Source: JACVRW01 sp963751835 (lineage in GTDB: Bacteria > Actinomycetota > Thermoleophilia > Solirubrobacterales > Thermoleophilaceae). Taken from it: 64,000 bases of DNA. Numbering within the stretch: position 1 is the first letter of the stretch; every line of letters begins with the position of its first letter. Position numbers and translations under genes: made by a program. The stretch covers positions 19,348 through 83,347 of the forward strand of contig CAVVWD010000025.1 in assembly GCA_963751835.1 (NCBI GenBank). Direction: 5' to 3'. Of this stretch, positions 16,382-25,658 are shown one piece after another. A model generated the notes under the pieces. That model searched no databases and was not told where the DNA came from. It saw only the letters and a list, made by a program, of their open reading frames with translations.

Positions 16382-19360
16382 GTGGTCTCGATCGCCGAGG
16401 ACCTCGTTGGGCGCGCCGCAACGTGCGGTGTTTTCGATGATCTGCTCGTCGAGTTGGACCGTGGCGAGCCCGCTGCGATTGCGCTGGTGGGTGAGCCGGG
16501 GATTGGCAAGACGCGGCTTCTCGCGGAGCTTGCGACCAGGGCTGATGGGCGTGGGCACCTCGTGCTCGGCGGGTCGGCATCGGAGCTCGAGCGAGACTTG
16601 CCGTTCTGGGTGTTCGTTGACGCGCTCGACGAGTACGTTCAAGGGCTTCCGCCGCGTCGCCTGGAGGCCCTCGACGACGATGTTCGTAGTGAGCTCGCGC
16701 ACGTGTTGCCTTCACTGTCTCGGTTCGAGGCAACCGGCGGCGCCGTGTTACAGCACGAGCGCTATCGCACCCACCGCGCGGTGCGCGAGCTGCTCGAGCG
16801 ACTGACGTCGATTACACCGCTCGTGCTGGTCCTGGACGATCTCCATTGGGCTGACTCCGGATCAGTCGAACTGCTCGGGGCCCTGCTGCGCCGGCCGCCG
16901 GCCGCGCCCGTGCTCGTGGCGCTGGCCGTCCGTCCCCGTCAGGCGCCGGAGCGCGTCGCAGCCGCCCTCGAGCGAGCACAGCGAGTCGGGACCCTGGTCC
17001 GTATCGAGGTCGGCGCTCTGACGCGTGACGAGGCCGGCGAGCTCCTCGGTGAGGAGGTCGACGACCCGGCTACAAACGCTCTGTACGAGGAGAGCGGCGG
17101 CAACCCGTTCTATCTGCAGCAGCTCGCCAGCTCGCTTGCTCGTGAGCACACCTCAGGCGGTCCTGACCTCTCGCCCACGGATCTCGACGTGCCGCCGGCG
17201 GTTGCTGCCGCGCTCGCCGAGGAGCTCGCTCTGCTGTCAGATGCCGCACGCCACGTGCTGGAGGGCGGAGCGGTAGCGGGCGATCCGTTCGAGCCCGAGC
17301 TTGCGGCGGCCGCAGCGGCGATCTCCGAGGCGCTGGCGCTCGAAGCGCTGGACGAGCTGCTGAAACTCGACCTCGTTCGGCAGACCGAAGTGCCCCGGCG
17401 CTTTCGCTTTCGGCACCCGCTCATTCGAAGGGCGGTCTACGAATCGACGCCCGCCGGTTGGCGACTCGGCGCTCACGAGCGCAGCGCCGAGTCCCTCGCC
17501 TCCCGCGGTGCACCCGCGACCGAGCGGGCGCATCATGTTGAGCGCTCTGCGCGCCAGGGCGACGCGGCTGCCGTCGCAACCTTGCGTGAGGCGGGGGAGG
17601 CCGCCGCCCTGCGCGTTCCCGCGAGCGCCGCTGCGTGGTTTGGCGAAGCGCTACGACTCCTGCCCGGCACGGCGCCGGACGAGGTGCGGGTCGAGCTGCT
17701 CCTCTCCCGCGCGAGGGCACTCGTCGCGACCGGGCAGTTCGCCGACGGGCACGCCGCCCTGCTCGAGAGCATCGGACTCGTCCCCGCCGAATCGGTCTCG
17801 TTACGCGTGCGTCTCACCACCGCCTGTGCCGGGGTCGAACACCTGCTGGGCCACCACGAGGAGGCGCACGCCCGCCTTGTCGGGGCTGTGGACAGCCTCT
17901 TCGACCCGGGGTCGCCCGAGGCCGCCACGCTCATGGTCGAGCTCGCGATGGACGGCTTCTTCCGCATGGACTACCGGCGAATGCGGGAGTGGGCCGAGCG
18001 AGCGCTCGGTGCCGCACGGCCGCTCGGCGACCGGCCGCTGACCGCGGCAGCGATCGCAGTGCTGGCCTTCGGAAACGCGGCCAGTGGAGCCACCGACGAG
18101 GCAAAAACCCACCTCTCGGAGGCGGAGGCCCTCGTCGCTGATCTGGACGACGCCGAACTCGCGCTTCGCCTCGACGCGGCCGCCAACCTCGCCGGCGCGG
18201 AGCTCTACCTCGACCGCTACGAGGAGGCGGAGGCCCACGCGGAACGAGCGCTGTCCGTCGCGCGCAAGACGGGGCAGAGCGAGTACATCCCGCTGCCGTA
18301 TTCGATTCTCGGACAGGTCAAGTTGCTGCGCGGGCAGCTGGCCGAAGCCGCCGAGCTGCTCGACGACGCCGTCGAGGGCGCACGATTGTCGGGCAACGTT
18401 CAGGCACTCGCGGGGAACCTCGTCAACCGCTCGCTCACGGCGCTCGCCGCGGGTGACCTTGACACCGCGCGCGCGACCGCGGAGGAGAACTACGAGCTCA
18501 CTGAGGGGCTGGACCAGAGCCTCGTCTGTGCTGCGGGCGTGGCGCTCGCCGCCGCGCTGCTCGAGAACGGCGATCCCGAGCGCGCCGTCGATGTCCTCAT
18601 CGGTTCGTCGGGCGGCGACGACCTCCGGCTGATCCCGGGCGTGTGGAGGCCAAGGTCGCTCGAGCTGCTCACCCGCTGCTGGCTCGCGCTCGGTCGGCCG
18701 AGCGAAGCCGCGCGCTCCGCCGCCCGTACGGAGGCCAGGGCCGCGGCGCTGCGGCTGCGCATGGCGGACTCGATGGCCGAGCGCGCCGCGGCGGCCGTCG
18801 CACTCGATGCCGGCGATCCTGACGCCGCTGCCGAGCGCGCCCTCGCCTCAGCGGTTGCGGCGGATGAGATCGCCGCCCCGATCGAGGCTGCGCTATCGCG
18901 GACGCTCGCGGGCCGCGCACTCGCGAAAGCCGGTCAGCCCGAACGCGCGACCGCCGAACTGCGGCGCGCCGCCGCGGAGCTACACGCCTGCGGTGCGCTT
19001 GGATACCGCGGCGCGGCCGAGCGGGAACTGCGAAAGCTCGGCCATCGCGTCCACCGCCGCACGCGACCCGGCCAAGGCGATGGGAGTGGCGTCGCCTCCC
19101 TGACGGGGCGTGAGCTGCAGGTCGCGCGACTCGTCGTCGACCGCAGGACGAACCCGGAGATCGCCGACGCGCTCTTCCTCAGTCCGAAGACGGTCGAGAC
19201 GCACATGCGAAACATCTTTCGCAAGCTCGAGGTTTCTTCCCGGGTCGAAGTCGCACGCGCCGTCGAGCGTGCAGTTTCCACGGGAACACGACCTGACGCC
19301 GTCCCAACAGAGCCGCCGGGGGCCGATCTGGCGACGATAATCAGACCCTGGTGGGTGTGA
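16382..19360 (+). CDS. LuxR-family ATP-dependent transcriptional regulator (MalT/LAL type)
   Basis: A 992-residue large ATP-binding LuxR regulator. An AAA domain at the N-terminus has P-loop GEPGIGKTR (37-45) and Walker B LVLVLDDLHWAD (about 146-157). A central region of TPR-like helices spans roughly 350-880. A LuxR helix-turn-helix at about 906-960 reads LTGRELQVARLVVDRRTNPEIADALFLSPKTVETHMRNIFRKL. Proteins of this family bind ATP and an inducer, then activate a few promoters. The GTG at 16382 puts the AAA domain at the very start, normal for the family. The 3' end overlaps the next LuxR gene by 10 bases, so they are co-transcribed. Inducer unknown. Confidence 0.92.
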   Translation: MVSIAEDLVGRAATCGVFDDLLVELDRGEPAAIALVGEPGIGKTRLLAELATRADGRGHLVLGGSASELERDLPFWVFVDALDEYVQGLPPRRLEALDDDVRSELAHVLPSLSRFEATGGAVLQHERYRTHRAVRELLERLTSITPLVLVLDDLHWADSGSVELLGALLRRPPAAPVLVALAVRPRQAPERVAAALERAQRVGTLVRIEVGALTRDEAGELLGEEVDDPATNALYEESGGNPFYLQQLASSLAREHTSGGPDLSPTDLDVPPAVAAALAEELALLSDAARHVLEGGAVAGDPFEPELAAAAAAISEALALEALDELLKLDLVRQTEVPRRFRFRHPLIRRAVYESTPAGWRLGAHERSAESLASRGAPATERAHHVERSARQGDAAAVATLREAGEAAALRVPASAAAWFGEALRLLPGTAPDEVRVELLLSRARALVATGQFADGHAALLESIGLVPAESVSLRVRLTTACAGVEHLLGHHEEAHARLVGAVDSLFDPGSPEAATLMVELAMDGFFRMDYRRMREWAERALGAARPLGDRPLTAAAIAVLAFGNAASGATDEAKTHLSEAEALVADLDDAELALRLDAAANLAGAELYLDRYEEAEAHAERALSVARKTGQSEYIPLPYSILGQVKLLRGQLAEAAELLDDAVEGARLSGNVQALAGNLVNRSLTALAAGDLDTARATAEENYELTEGLDQSLVCAAGVALAAALLENGDPERAVDVLIGSSGGDDLRLIPGVWRPRSLELLTRCWLALGRPSEAARSAARTEARAAALRLRMADSMAERAAAAVALDAGDPDAAAERALASAVAADEIAAPIEAALSRTLAGRALAKAGQPERATAELRRAAAELHACGALGYRGAAERELRKLGHRVHRRTRPGQGDGSGVASLTGRELQVARLVVDRRTNPEIADALFLSPKTVETHMRNIFRKLEVSSRVEVARAVERAVSTGTRPDAVPTEPPGADLATIIRPWWV

Positions 19361-20991
19361 TCGCTGAACTCGAACGGGGTCGTCAGTCGTATGCCCGGGA
19401 GTCGTGGCGGGACGCCTTCGAGTCGCTCACGAGCGCCGATCAGGCGACGCCGCTGGGGGCGGAGGATCTCGAGTTGCTCGCACGGTCGGCGTACCTGCTC
19501 GGCCGCGACGACGACTACGTCCGCGGCTTGGAACGGGCGCACCACGCGCACCTCGATGCCGGCGATGCGCCGCCTGCTGCGCGCTGCGCATTCTGGATCG
19601 GCCACAACATGCTGTTCCGAGGCCAGGCGGCTCGGGCGAGGGGCTGGTTCGGTCGCGCGCAGCGCTTGCTGGACCAAGGGGAGCAGGACTGCGTCGAGCG
19701 CGGCTATCTCCTGATCCCGACCTGGTTGGAGCAGTTGGCCAGGGGTGACTGGGAGACCGGGCGCGCCACTGCAGCGGAGGCCGCCGAGATCGGCGAGCGC
19801 TTCGGCGATTTGGACCTCGTCTGGCTCGCGAGGGACGATCAGGGCCGTGCCCTGCTCAAGCAGGGTCGGGTCGAGGAGGGGCTGCGGCTTGTGGACGAAG
19901 CCCTGGTGGTCGCCGTCGCCGGTGAGCTGTCGGCGATCGTCACCGGCATCGTCTACTGCAACACGATCGCGTTCTGTCGGGACGTGTATGAGCTGCGCCA
20001 CGTCCGGGAGTGGACACAGGCCCTGACGGGCTGGTGCGAGCGCCAGCCCGAGATGGTTGCCCACAACGGCCTCTGCCTGGTCCATCGCGCCGAGATCATG
20101 CAGCTACAGGGGGCATGGGAGGACGCCCTGAAGGAAGCGCAACGGGCCAGCGAGCGCTTCACATCAGGTGCGCTGAATCAGCTCGCCGTCGGCAAGGCCC
20201 TCTACCGCCAGGGGGAGATTCATCGGCTGCGGGGCGAGCTCGGCGCTGCCGAGGCGGCATATCGGGAGGCGAGTCGGCGCGGCTGCGAACCGCAGCCGGG
20301 CCTTGCCCTCTTGCGGCTCGCACAAGGCGAGCGTGACGCGGCAGCCGCCGCGATCCGTCGGGCGGTGGGCGAGGCCACCCAGCCGCTGCAGCGTGCGGCC
20401 TTGTTGCCCGCTTACGTGGAGATCATGTTGGCCGCCGGCGAAGTCGAGGGGGCGCGCAGCGCCAGTCGCCAGCTCGAGGAGATCGCCGAGAGCCAAGGCT
20501 GCGAGGCGCTCGATGCGATGTCCGCGCACGCCCGAGGAGCGGTGACCCTGGCCGAGGGCGATGCCGGCGCCGCGCTGGTGGCGTTGCGTCGCGCCTGGCA
20601 CGCGTGGCAGGAGCTGGAGGCGCCCTATGAGGCCGCGCGTGTGCGCGTGCTGGTGGGGTTGGCCTGCCGGTCGCTGGGAGACGCGGACAGTGCCGCGCTG
20701 GAGTTCGAGGCGGCCGGCGCCAGCTTCGCCCAGCTCGGTGCGGCGCCCGACCTCGCCGAGTTCGACTCGGTCGCCCGCGGAGCCGAGCCTGGAGAAGCCC
20801 AGGGGCTGACGGCCCGTGAGCTCGAGGTGCTGCGCCTGGTCGCGGCCGGGAGGAGCAACCGCGAGGTCGCCGAGGAGCTGGTGATCAGCGAGCACACGGT
20901 CGCCCGACACCTGCAGAACATCTTCACCAAGCTGGGCGTCTCGTCGCGTACAGCGGCGAGCGCGTTCGCGTTCGAGCACCACCTCGTCTGA
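19351..20991 (+). CDS. LuxR-family regulator with TPR sensor and no ATPase
   Basis: A 546-residue protein. Residues 1-470 are TPR-like helical repeats (ARESWRDAFESLTSAD, AAGDVEGA-type hairpins), and residues about 485-540 are a LuxR HTH (LTARELEVLRLVAAGRSNREVAEELVISEHTVARHLQNIFTKLGVSSRTAA). It lacks the AAA domain of its neighbour. It begins 10 bases inside the end of the preceding LuxR gene, indicating translational coupling. The small gene 21119-21427 follows in the same direction. A TPR-HTH protein of this layout is common in soil actinobacteria, often beside the enzyme it controls, but the signal is unknown. Confidence 0.9.
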   Translation: MGVIAELERGRQSYARESWRDAFESLTSADQATPLGAEDLELLARSAYLLGRDDDYVRGLERAHHAHLDAGDAPPAARCAFWIGHNMLFRGQAARARGWFGRAQRLLDQGEQDCVERGYLLIPTWLEQLARGDWETGRATAAEAAEIGERFGDLDLVWLARDDQGRALLKQGRVEEGLRLVDEALVVAVAGELSAIVTGIVYCNTIAFCRDVYELRHVREWTQALTGWCERQPEMVAHNGLCLVHRAEIMQLQGAWEDALKEAQRASERFTSGALNQLAVGKALYRQGEIHRLRGELGAAEAAYREASRRGCEPQPGLALLRLAQGERDAAAAAIRRAVGEATQPLQRAALLPAYVEIMLAAGEVEGARSASRQLEEIAESQGCEALDAMSAHARGAVTLAEGDAGAALVALRRAWHAWQELEAPYEAARVRVLVGLACRSLGDADSAALEFEAAGASFAQLGAAPDLAEFDSVARGAEPGEAQGLTARELEVLRLVAAGRSNREVAEELVISEHTVARHLQNIFTKLGVSSRTAASAFAFEHHLV

Positions 20992-21118
20992 CGCGCCGCG
21001 TGGTCAGAAATGACCACGCTGTCCCCGCCGCGAAGTTGGTGAATCCAGGCGATGCGCAGGCCACCGCCCGGGGATAGCGTCGTACGCGACTCGCAACACG
21101 GCAAGAGGAGATCCGGGC

Positions 21119-21427
21119 ATGTATGTAGTCGTGCAACACCGGTTCAAGGACCCGCAGACGGCGCTCTCGCGAGGCGAGAAGCTGATCAAGAACGATGGCG
21201 CGCCCCCCGGGGTACGGGGCCTGCAGTTCTACCCGAGCCGGGACCGGTCGTCGGCCACCTGCCTCTGGGAGGCCGATTCCGTGGAGGACATCCAGCGCTA
21301 CGTCGACACGACGCTCGAGGACTCCAGCGAGAACACGTGCTACGAGGTCGACGCCGAGCAGGCGTTCGCCGAGCAGCCGTTGGGACTCCCGCCGCGGGCA
21401 ACCCGGGCAGCGGCGATCGCCGCGTAG
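21119..21427 (+). CDS. Small DUF4242-like conserved protein
   Basis: A 102-residue protein (MYVVVQHRFKDPQTALSRGEKL ... SVEDIQRYVDTTLEDSSENTCYEVDAEQAF). The pattern resembles small ferredoxin-like proteins (DUF4242/SCO4226-like type); the middle has GLQFYPSRDRSSATCLWEA. It starts at an ATG 9 bases after an AAGAGGAG site. It follows the LuxR gene by 127 bases on the same strand and may belong to its regulon. It is convergent with the hydrolase downstream. No activity can be assigned. Confidence 0.75.
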   Translation: MYVVVQHRFKDPQTALSRGEKLIKNDGAPPGVRGLQFYPSRDRSSATCLWEADSVEDIQRYVDTTLEDSSENTCYEVDAEQAFAEQPLGLPPRATRAAAIAA

Positions 21428-21437
21428 GGTCGGCAGG

Positions 21438-22217
21438 CTAGGAGAGAAAGCCCTCCAGCTCGGCCGCCGTGGCGCCGGGCGAGATGTCGTGAGTCTGATC
21501 GGGGAGCGTCACGCGCCGGCCGTTCGGGAGCGCATCCGCCACGGCTCCCGCCGCGTCGCGCATCAGCGGCGGGCTCTTCTCGCCGTCGATCACGAGGGTT
21601 GGCGTCGCGATCGACGCGATCAGCTCGGTCGGGAGCGTGAGGTCTCCGATGATCGTCGCGTCGTAGACCAGGGTGTGGGCGAGGGCCTCCAGCCCGGGGC
21701 GGAAGGGCGCGTCGCGCAACCGGGCGACTACCTCCTCGGGCATGCCGATCGCCTTCGTCTGGTAGAGCTCGACCGCGTCGCCTCGCCGGCCGGCGGAGAT
21801 CAGCTCGGCGAGCTGCTCGGGCAGCTCGGCCGGTGGCCGTGGATGGCTCCCGTCGATCACGAAGGGCGGCTCGTAGAGCGCCAGCTTGGTGATCGCCAGG
21901 CCGTGGGCGGCGGCCTTGAGCGCCAGATTTGCTCCGGAGGAGTAGCCGAAAACCGCCGCCGATCCCCCGGCCTCGGCGATGAGCGCGTCGAGGTCCTCGA
22001 TCTCGCGCTCGACAGCGTAAGGCGTCGTGTCACCGCTTTCGCCGCGGCCGCGCCGGTCGTAGTTGAGGATCGTGAACCGGTCCTGAAGCGCCGCAGCGAG
22101 CGGACCGGTGGTCGCGCGGGTGTTGAACGCGCCGACGACCATCACGACCGGCGGCCCCGCACCCAGTTGGTCAAACGCGAGCGCGGTCCCGTCGGCTGAT
22201 GTCACAGTCCTGGTCAT
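21438..22217 (-). CDS. Alpha/beta-hydrolase
   Basis: A 259-residue cytoplasmic alpha/beta hydrolase with no signal peptide. The nucleophile elbow GYSSG places Ser at residue 93. The oxyanion region is VVMVVGAFNTR, the acid is in TPTLVIDGEKSP and the base His in LPDQTHDIS. The length is standard. Closest in style to small esterase-like hydrolases annotated only to family level. It overlaps, head to head, the start of the aldo/keto reductase relic region. Substrate unknown. Confidence 0.9.
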   Translation of the reverse strand: MTRTVTSADGTALAFDQLGAGPPVVMVVGAFNTRATTGPLAAALQDRFTILNYDRRGRGESGDTTPYAVEREIEDLDALIAEAGGSAAVFGYSSGANLALKAAAHGLAITKLALYEPPFVIDGSHPRPPAELPEQLAELISAGRRGDAVELYQTKAIGMPEEVVARLRDAPFRPGLEALAHTLVYDATIIGDLTLPTELIASIATPTLVIDGEKSPPLMRDAAGAVADALPNGRRVTLPDQTHDISPGATAAELEGFLS

Positions 22218-22286
22218 CGAACCACCTCCTGCGCCTACGACCGCCGGCCGGAACGAAATTCATCGCCCGAGCAAGGATCCTCTTCG

Positions 22287-22540
22287 ATGACCGGTGGACC
22301 ATGGGAGCGCACCCTCGGACCCGCAGAGCTGCCCGTGACCGCGATCGGCCTCGGCCTCGCTGCTCTTGGGCGACCGTGGGCGGACGTCGTGTGAGCGGCG
22401 CGGCCAGCAAGGAGCAGATCACCAGCAACCTCGCGGCGCGGCAGGTGGCGTGGGACCGCGAGCCCGCGGAATCGCTGGACCGCTTGGCCGAGGAGCCGGG
22501 GGCCTACTGGCGGACCCGAGCGGAGCTGGTGTGGAACTAA
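22287..22540 (+). pseudogene. Aldo/keto reductase reduced to head and tail
   Basis: An ATG at 22287 opens a frame reading WERTLGPAELPVTAIGLGLA, a normal N-terminus for an aldo/keto reductase, and then hits a stop at 22392. In another frame, immediately after, comes ASKEQITSNLAARQVAWDRE ... LAEEPGAYWRTRAELVWN and a stop, which is a normal aldo/keto-reductase C-terminus. About 250 residues of the catalytic barrel are missing. The simplest reading is an internal deletion that left both ends. The last bases overlap the start of the M20 peptidase gene. Confidence 0.65.
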
Positions 22541-23745
22541 GACCGGGAGCAGCCGCCGAGGTAGAGGCCTGGCTGGAGCCGCGCGCCGATGAGATGGCCG
22601 CGCTGCTGGAGGAGTTGGTGGCCATCGATACGGAGAACCCGCCGGGGCGCCGGCTCGGTCAGTGCGGACGCGTTCTACACGACGCGATGAAGAAATTGGG
22701 CCTATCGCCCGAGGTGATCGAGCTCGCGCCCACCCGCGAACTCGAGGACCCGTGCATCGTTCGCGCCGCCGTCGGCGAAGGCCCTCGCACGATCTACTTC
22801 CACGGGCACTTCGACGTCGTCCCGGCCCAGGACCCCGCGCAGTTCCAGCCGCAACGGCGCGACGGCAGGATCATCGGACGCGGGACCGCCGACATGAAGG
22901 GCGGCTTGGTGAGCATGCTCTACGGCGCCCTCGCGGCGAGAGAGCTCGGTCTCCTCGGTCAGCGTCGGATCGTGTTCCACTTCGTGTGCGACGAGGAGAC
23001 CGGAAGCGATGCCGGCTCGGGACATCTGCGCGAGGCGGGATTGATCGACCCGGACGCGCTCGCCATGCTCACCGCCGAGCCGACCGGGGGTGTCGTCTGG
23101 CACGCGTGCCGCGGTGGGATCACGCTGCGGGTCGGCGTGCGTGGCCGGGAGGCGCACGTGGGGCAGGCGCATCTGGGGGTGAACGCGTTCGAGCGAATGA
23201 TCCGGGTGGCTGAGCCGCTCACGGGACTTGCGCACGACCTGCTGGAACAGCGCACGGCGTTCCCAATTGAGGGCGACGATGCACGCGGCTCGGTGCTTGT
23301 GGTCGGCGGTTCGACAGGCAGCGGCGCCAACTTCAACGTCGTGCCGGGATCAGCGTGGTTCTCGGTCGATCGCCGCTTCAACCCGGAGGAAGAGCTCGAC
23401 GAGGAGCTCGCCCGGCTGACCGACACGATTGCCCAGGCCGCCAGAGATGCGGGCGCCGACGTGGAGGTCGACGTGCTCCAGCGGGCACCCTCGGCCGGCA
23501 CCGACGACTCACACCCGACGGCGAGGACGCTCGCCAACTGCATCGAGCAGATCGAGGGCACAGCGCCGCGGTTCGAGCTGTGCCCGGGCACGCTCGAGAT
23601 CCGCTGGTATGCCCAACTCGGGATCCCGGCGTTCGCGTATGGCGGAGGCCGACTCGACGTCTCCCACGGCCCGGACGAGTTCATCGACGAAGCCGCCATG
23701 CGCCGCTGCGCTGCCGTCTACGCGCTGTTCGCCGGGAGAGCGTAA
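22531..23745 (+). CDS. M20-family metallopeptidase (ArgE/DapE/ACY1 type)
   Basis: A 404-residue zinc hydrolase. Metal-site motifs are complete: FHGHFDVV (His and Asp near residue 93-95), RGTADMKGG, the catalytic Glu in CDEETGSDAG, EPTGG, and a His near the C-terminus (DVSHGPDEF). A dimerisation domain lies in the middle (RGREAHVGQAHLGVNAFERM). Members deacylate amino acids or cut small peptides; the acyl group cannot be told from sequence. I place the start at GTG 22531, in frame just before the helix EVEAWLEPRADEMAALLEELVAIDTENPPG. It overlaps the tail of the aldo/keto-reductase relic by ten bases. Confidence 0.9.
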   Translation: MELRPGAAAEVEAWLEPRADEMAALLEELVAIDTENPPGRRLGQCGRVLHDAMKKLGLSPEVIELAPTRELEDPCIVRAAVGEGPRTIYFHGHFDVVPAQDPAQFQPQRRDGRIIGRGTADMKGGLVSMLYGALAARELGLLGQRRIVFHFVCDEETGSDAGSGHLREAGLIDPDALAMLTAEPTGGVVWHACRGGITLRVGVRGREAHVGQAHLGVNAFERMIRVAEPLTGLAHDLLEQRTAFPIEGDDARGSVLVVGGSTGSGANFNVVPGSAWFSVDRRFNPEEELDEELARLTDTIAQAARDAGADVEVDVLQRAPSAGTDDSHPTARTLANCIEQIEGTAPRFELCPGTLEIRWYAQLGIPAFAYGGGRLDVSHGPDEFIDEAAMRRCAAVYALFAGRA

Positions 23746-23755
23746 CGTTCGTCAC

Positions 23756-23923
23756 ATGGACGGAACCATGGCGATCATCCTCGTAGGGGTGCTTCTCTTC
23801 GTCATCGTGGGTGGCCCGCTGTTCGGCGCGGAATCGCGGCCCGGCTGGCTGGACGTCGACCGCAAACCACGCTTCCGCATGGTCGGCTCGATGCGTCGCG
23901 AGGACTGGCCGCCCTACGAGTGA
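23756..23923 (+). CDS. Small single-helix membrane protein
   Basis: A 55-residue protein: MDGTMAIILVGVLLFVIVGG forms one membrane helix, followed by a charged tail with FRMVGSMRREDWPPYE. Similar tiny membrane proteins ending in a DW-type motif occur in actinobacteria with no assigned role. It lies ten bases after the M20 peptidase stop and probably shares its transcript. Its stop overlaps the end of the convergent VOC gene. Confidence 0.6.
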   Translation: MDGTMAIILVGVLLFVIVGGPLFGAESRPGWLDVDRKPRFRMVGSMRREDWPPYE

Positions 23924-24537
23924 AACGAGCGGATGGCCAGGCCGTCTGAGACCTGCCGGACTGAGCCTTCCTCATCCACGACCAACTCGAGCAGATGGGG
24001 GCCAGGTAGGTAGACGATCGGCGGTCCCGCGAACGGCGGCAGGAACGGCCGGGACGGACCGCGAACCCGCACCTCGCACAGCTCGCCGGGACGGCGATGC
24101 GCGACCCCCTCGGACATCCGGAGCCGGCGCTGCTCCAGCTCCTCCTCGGCGGCTTCGAGCACGAACACCAGAGGCCGTTCCGGGGCCCGCTCGTTGTCGC
24201 GATGAATCCAGATCCGTGGTCCGAGCGCGTCGTAGAGCCAGAACTCGTCGCCGTGCGCCGGGTCGAGCCGGCCGCGGAACGCCAGGCCGAACGGACTCGC
24301 GCCGGTGCTGGCCCACTCGGCGCGACGGTCGAGGCGCAACGGGTTGGAGCGCGCTTCGGTCGGGTCAGTCACCCATAGGAGCTCGAAGAGCTGCTCGGGC
24401 CACATCAGGCGTCGGTTGCGCGTCCCCTGCCCGCGGTGCGCTTGCCCAGCGTCCAGGACCCACCCGTCGTCCTCGAGGCGCCGCGCGGCCTGACCGGGAT
24501 CGCTCACCATGCAGAAGACGTGGTCGAGCTCGAGCAC
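23914..24537 (-). CDS. VOC/glyoxalase-like domain protein
   Basis: A 207-residue protein of the glyoxalase-like type (LDHVFCMVSDPGQAARRLEDDGWVLDAGQAHRGQGT ... LMWPEQLFELLWV). The N-terminal half follows the betaalphabetabetabeta pattern with His near position 6 and Glu in FELLWV as possible metal ligands; the C-terminal half repeats the fold more loosely (FAGPPIVYLPGPHLLELVVDE). Members include lactoylglutathione lyase-like, dioxygenase-like and resistance proteins. Substrate not inferable. Confidence 0.8.
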   Translation of the reverse strand: MLELDHVFCMVSDPGQAARRLEDDGWVLDAGQAHRGQGTRNRRLMWPEQLFELLWVTDPTEARSNPLRLDRRAEWASTGASPFGLAFRGRLDPAHGDEFWLYDALGPRIWIHRDNERAPERPLVFVLEAAEEELEQRRLRMSEGVAHRRPGELCEVRVRGPSRPFLPPFAGPPIVYLPGPHLLELVVDEEGSVRQVSDGLAIRSFHS

Positions 24538-24579
24538 CGTGCCAGCGACGCTAGTCGACGAAGCACACCGGCTAGGGGG

Positions 24580-24996
24580 CTAAGTGCCACTCCCGCGTGC
24601 GGCGAGCTCGAACCACACGCGCGTGCCGTGCTCGTGGGTCACGCCCCAGCGAACGGCGAGCAGCTCCAAGAGCTGCAGCCCGAAGCCACCTTTCGCGGGG
24701 TCGGCCATACGCTTGCGGACCACACCCTCACCGTCATCCTCCACTTCGACCCGAACGATGCCGTTCAGGGCGAACCCACTGATACGCAATGGCGCACCGG
24801 CGGGCTGATTGGCGTGCAGAACGCTGTTGGTGACGAGCTCCGACACGAGCAGGCAAGCGTCATCGCGGGACTCGGTGTGCGCCCGGCCGTTGAGCCATAG
24901 GGAGACCGCCGTCCGTGCGGCGTGCGCTGCTTCGGGCCCGCATGCGACCGTCGCCTCGCCGACTTGGACAAGGCTTCCGTCTGGATTTGACGCCAT
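24580..24996 (-). CDS. ATP-binding protein, anti-sigma-factor kinase type (HATPase_c_2)
   Basis: A 138-residue single-domain GHKL ATPase. Motifs: N-box region LLVSELVTNSVLHANQ, G1 box VEVEDDGEGVV, G2 KGGFGLQLLELLAVRWGV. This layout is that of serine-kinase anti-sigma factors (RsbW/SpoIIAB type) that hold a sigma factor and phosphorylate an anti-sigma-factor antagonist. No partner is adjacent, as is usual for the many stand-alone copies in actinobacteria. It begins at an ATG at 24996. Confidence 0.88.
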   Translation of the reverse strand: MASNPDGSLVQVGEATVACGPEAAHAARTAVSLWLNGRAHTESRDDACLLVSELVTNSVLHANQPAGAPLRISGFALNGIVRVEVEDDGEGVVRKRMADPAKGGFGLQLLELLAVRWGVTHEHGTRVWFELAARGSGT

Positions 24997-25163
24997 GGCA
25001 TCCTGGCTCCGGGGTTGCGGCTATTTACCCGGGTCGGCCACAACCCATACCAAGTCAGGAGGGGCCCAAATCGACTGGCCGTCCGCCCCGCGCCGGGCTG
25101 GGCGGGGACCGATCCGTGCCGACATAGGCGCCAAGCGGGCGCGGCGCGTTTACGCTACGGCCC

Positions 25164-25658
25164 GTGTCTGGGCGGAGGCCGCGGTTGCTGATTGCGTATG
25201 ACGGCTCTGATCTTGCGAACGCCGCGGTGCGTAGTGCTGCCGAGCTGTTCCCCGGCAGCGCCGCGCTGGTAGTCACGGTTTGGGAGCCGGGGCTGGGCGC
25301 GACGGCGGCGCTCATGCCCGGTTTGGACCCGGCTGGAGCCGTCCCGGTCCCGCCTGATCCGGAGTTTGTGACGGAGGTTGACAAGGCCGGGGAGCATCAC
25401 GCCGCGGTGGTCGCCGGCGAGGGTGCCCGGCTCGCTCGTTCCATGGGGCTCGATGCCGAGCCCCACGCGATTCCGGACGAGGTGCACGTGGCCGACGCGA
25501 TCGTCGACCTTGCCGCCGAGCGTGACGCGGCGGCGATCGTGGTCGGCTCGCACGGCATCTCCGGGCTGCGATCGCATCTGCTCGGGAGCACTTCGCGGCA
25601 GCTGCTCGCGCGCTGCCGGCGTCCGGTCGTCGTGGTCCGCACGGACGAGAGTCGCTGA
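25164..25658 (+). CDS. Universal stress protein (UspA family)
   Basis: A 164-residue protein with the Usp fold: RLLIAYDGSDLANAAVRSAAELF at the N-terminus and the ATP-binding loop IVVGSHGISGLRSHLLGSTSRQLLARCRRPVVVV near the C-terminus (G-x2-G-x9-G-[ST]). It is probably an ATP-binding stress protein in the cytoplasm. A GTG start follows a TACGCT -10-like hexamer by about seven bases, suggesting a leaderless message. Its stop codon overlaps the next gene's ATG (TGATG), so the two are translationally coupled. Confidence 0.92.
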   Translation: MSGRRPRLLIAYDGSDLANAAVRSAAELFPGSAALVVTVWEPGLGATAALMPGLDPAGAVPVPPDPEFVTEVDKAGEHHAAVVAGEGARLARSMGLDAEPHAIPDEVHVADAIVDLAAERDAAAIVVGSHGISGLRSHLLGSTSRQLLARCRRPVVVVRTDESR

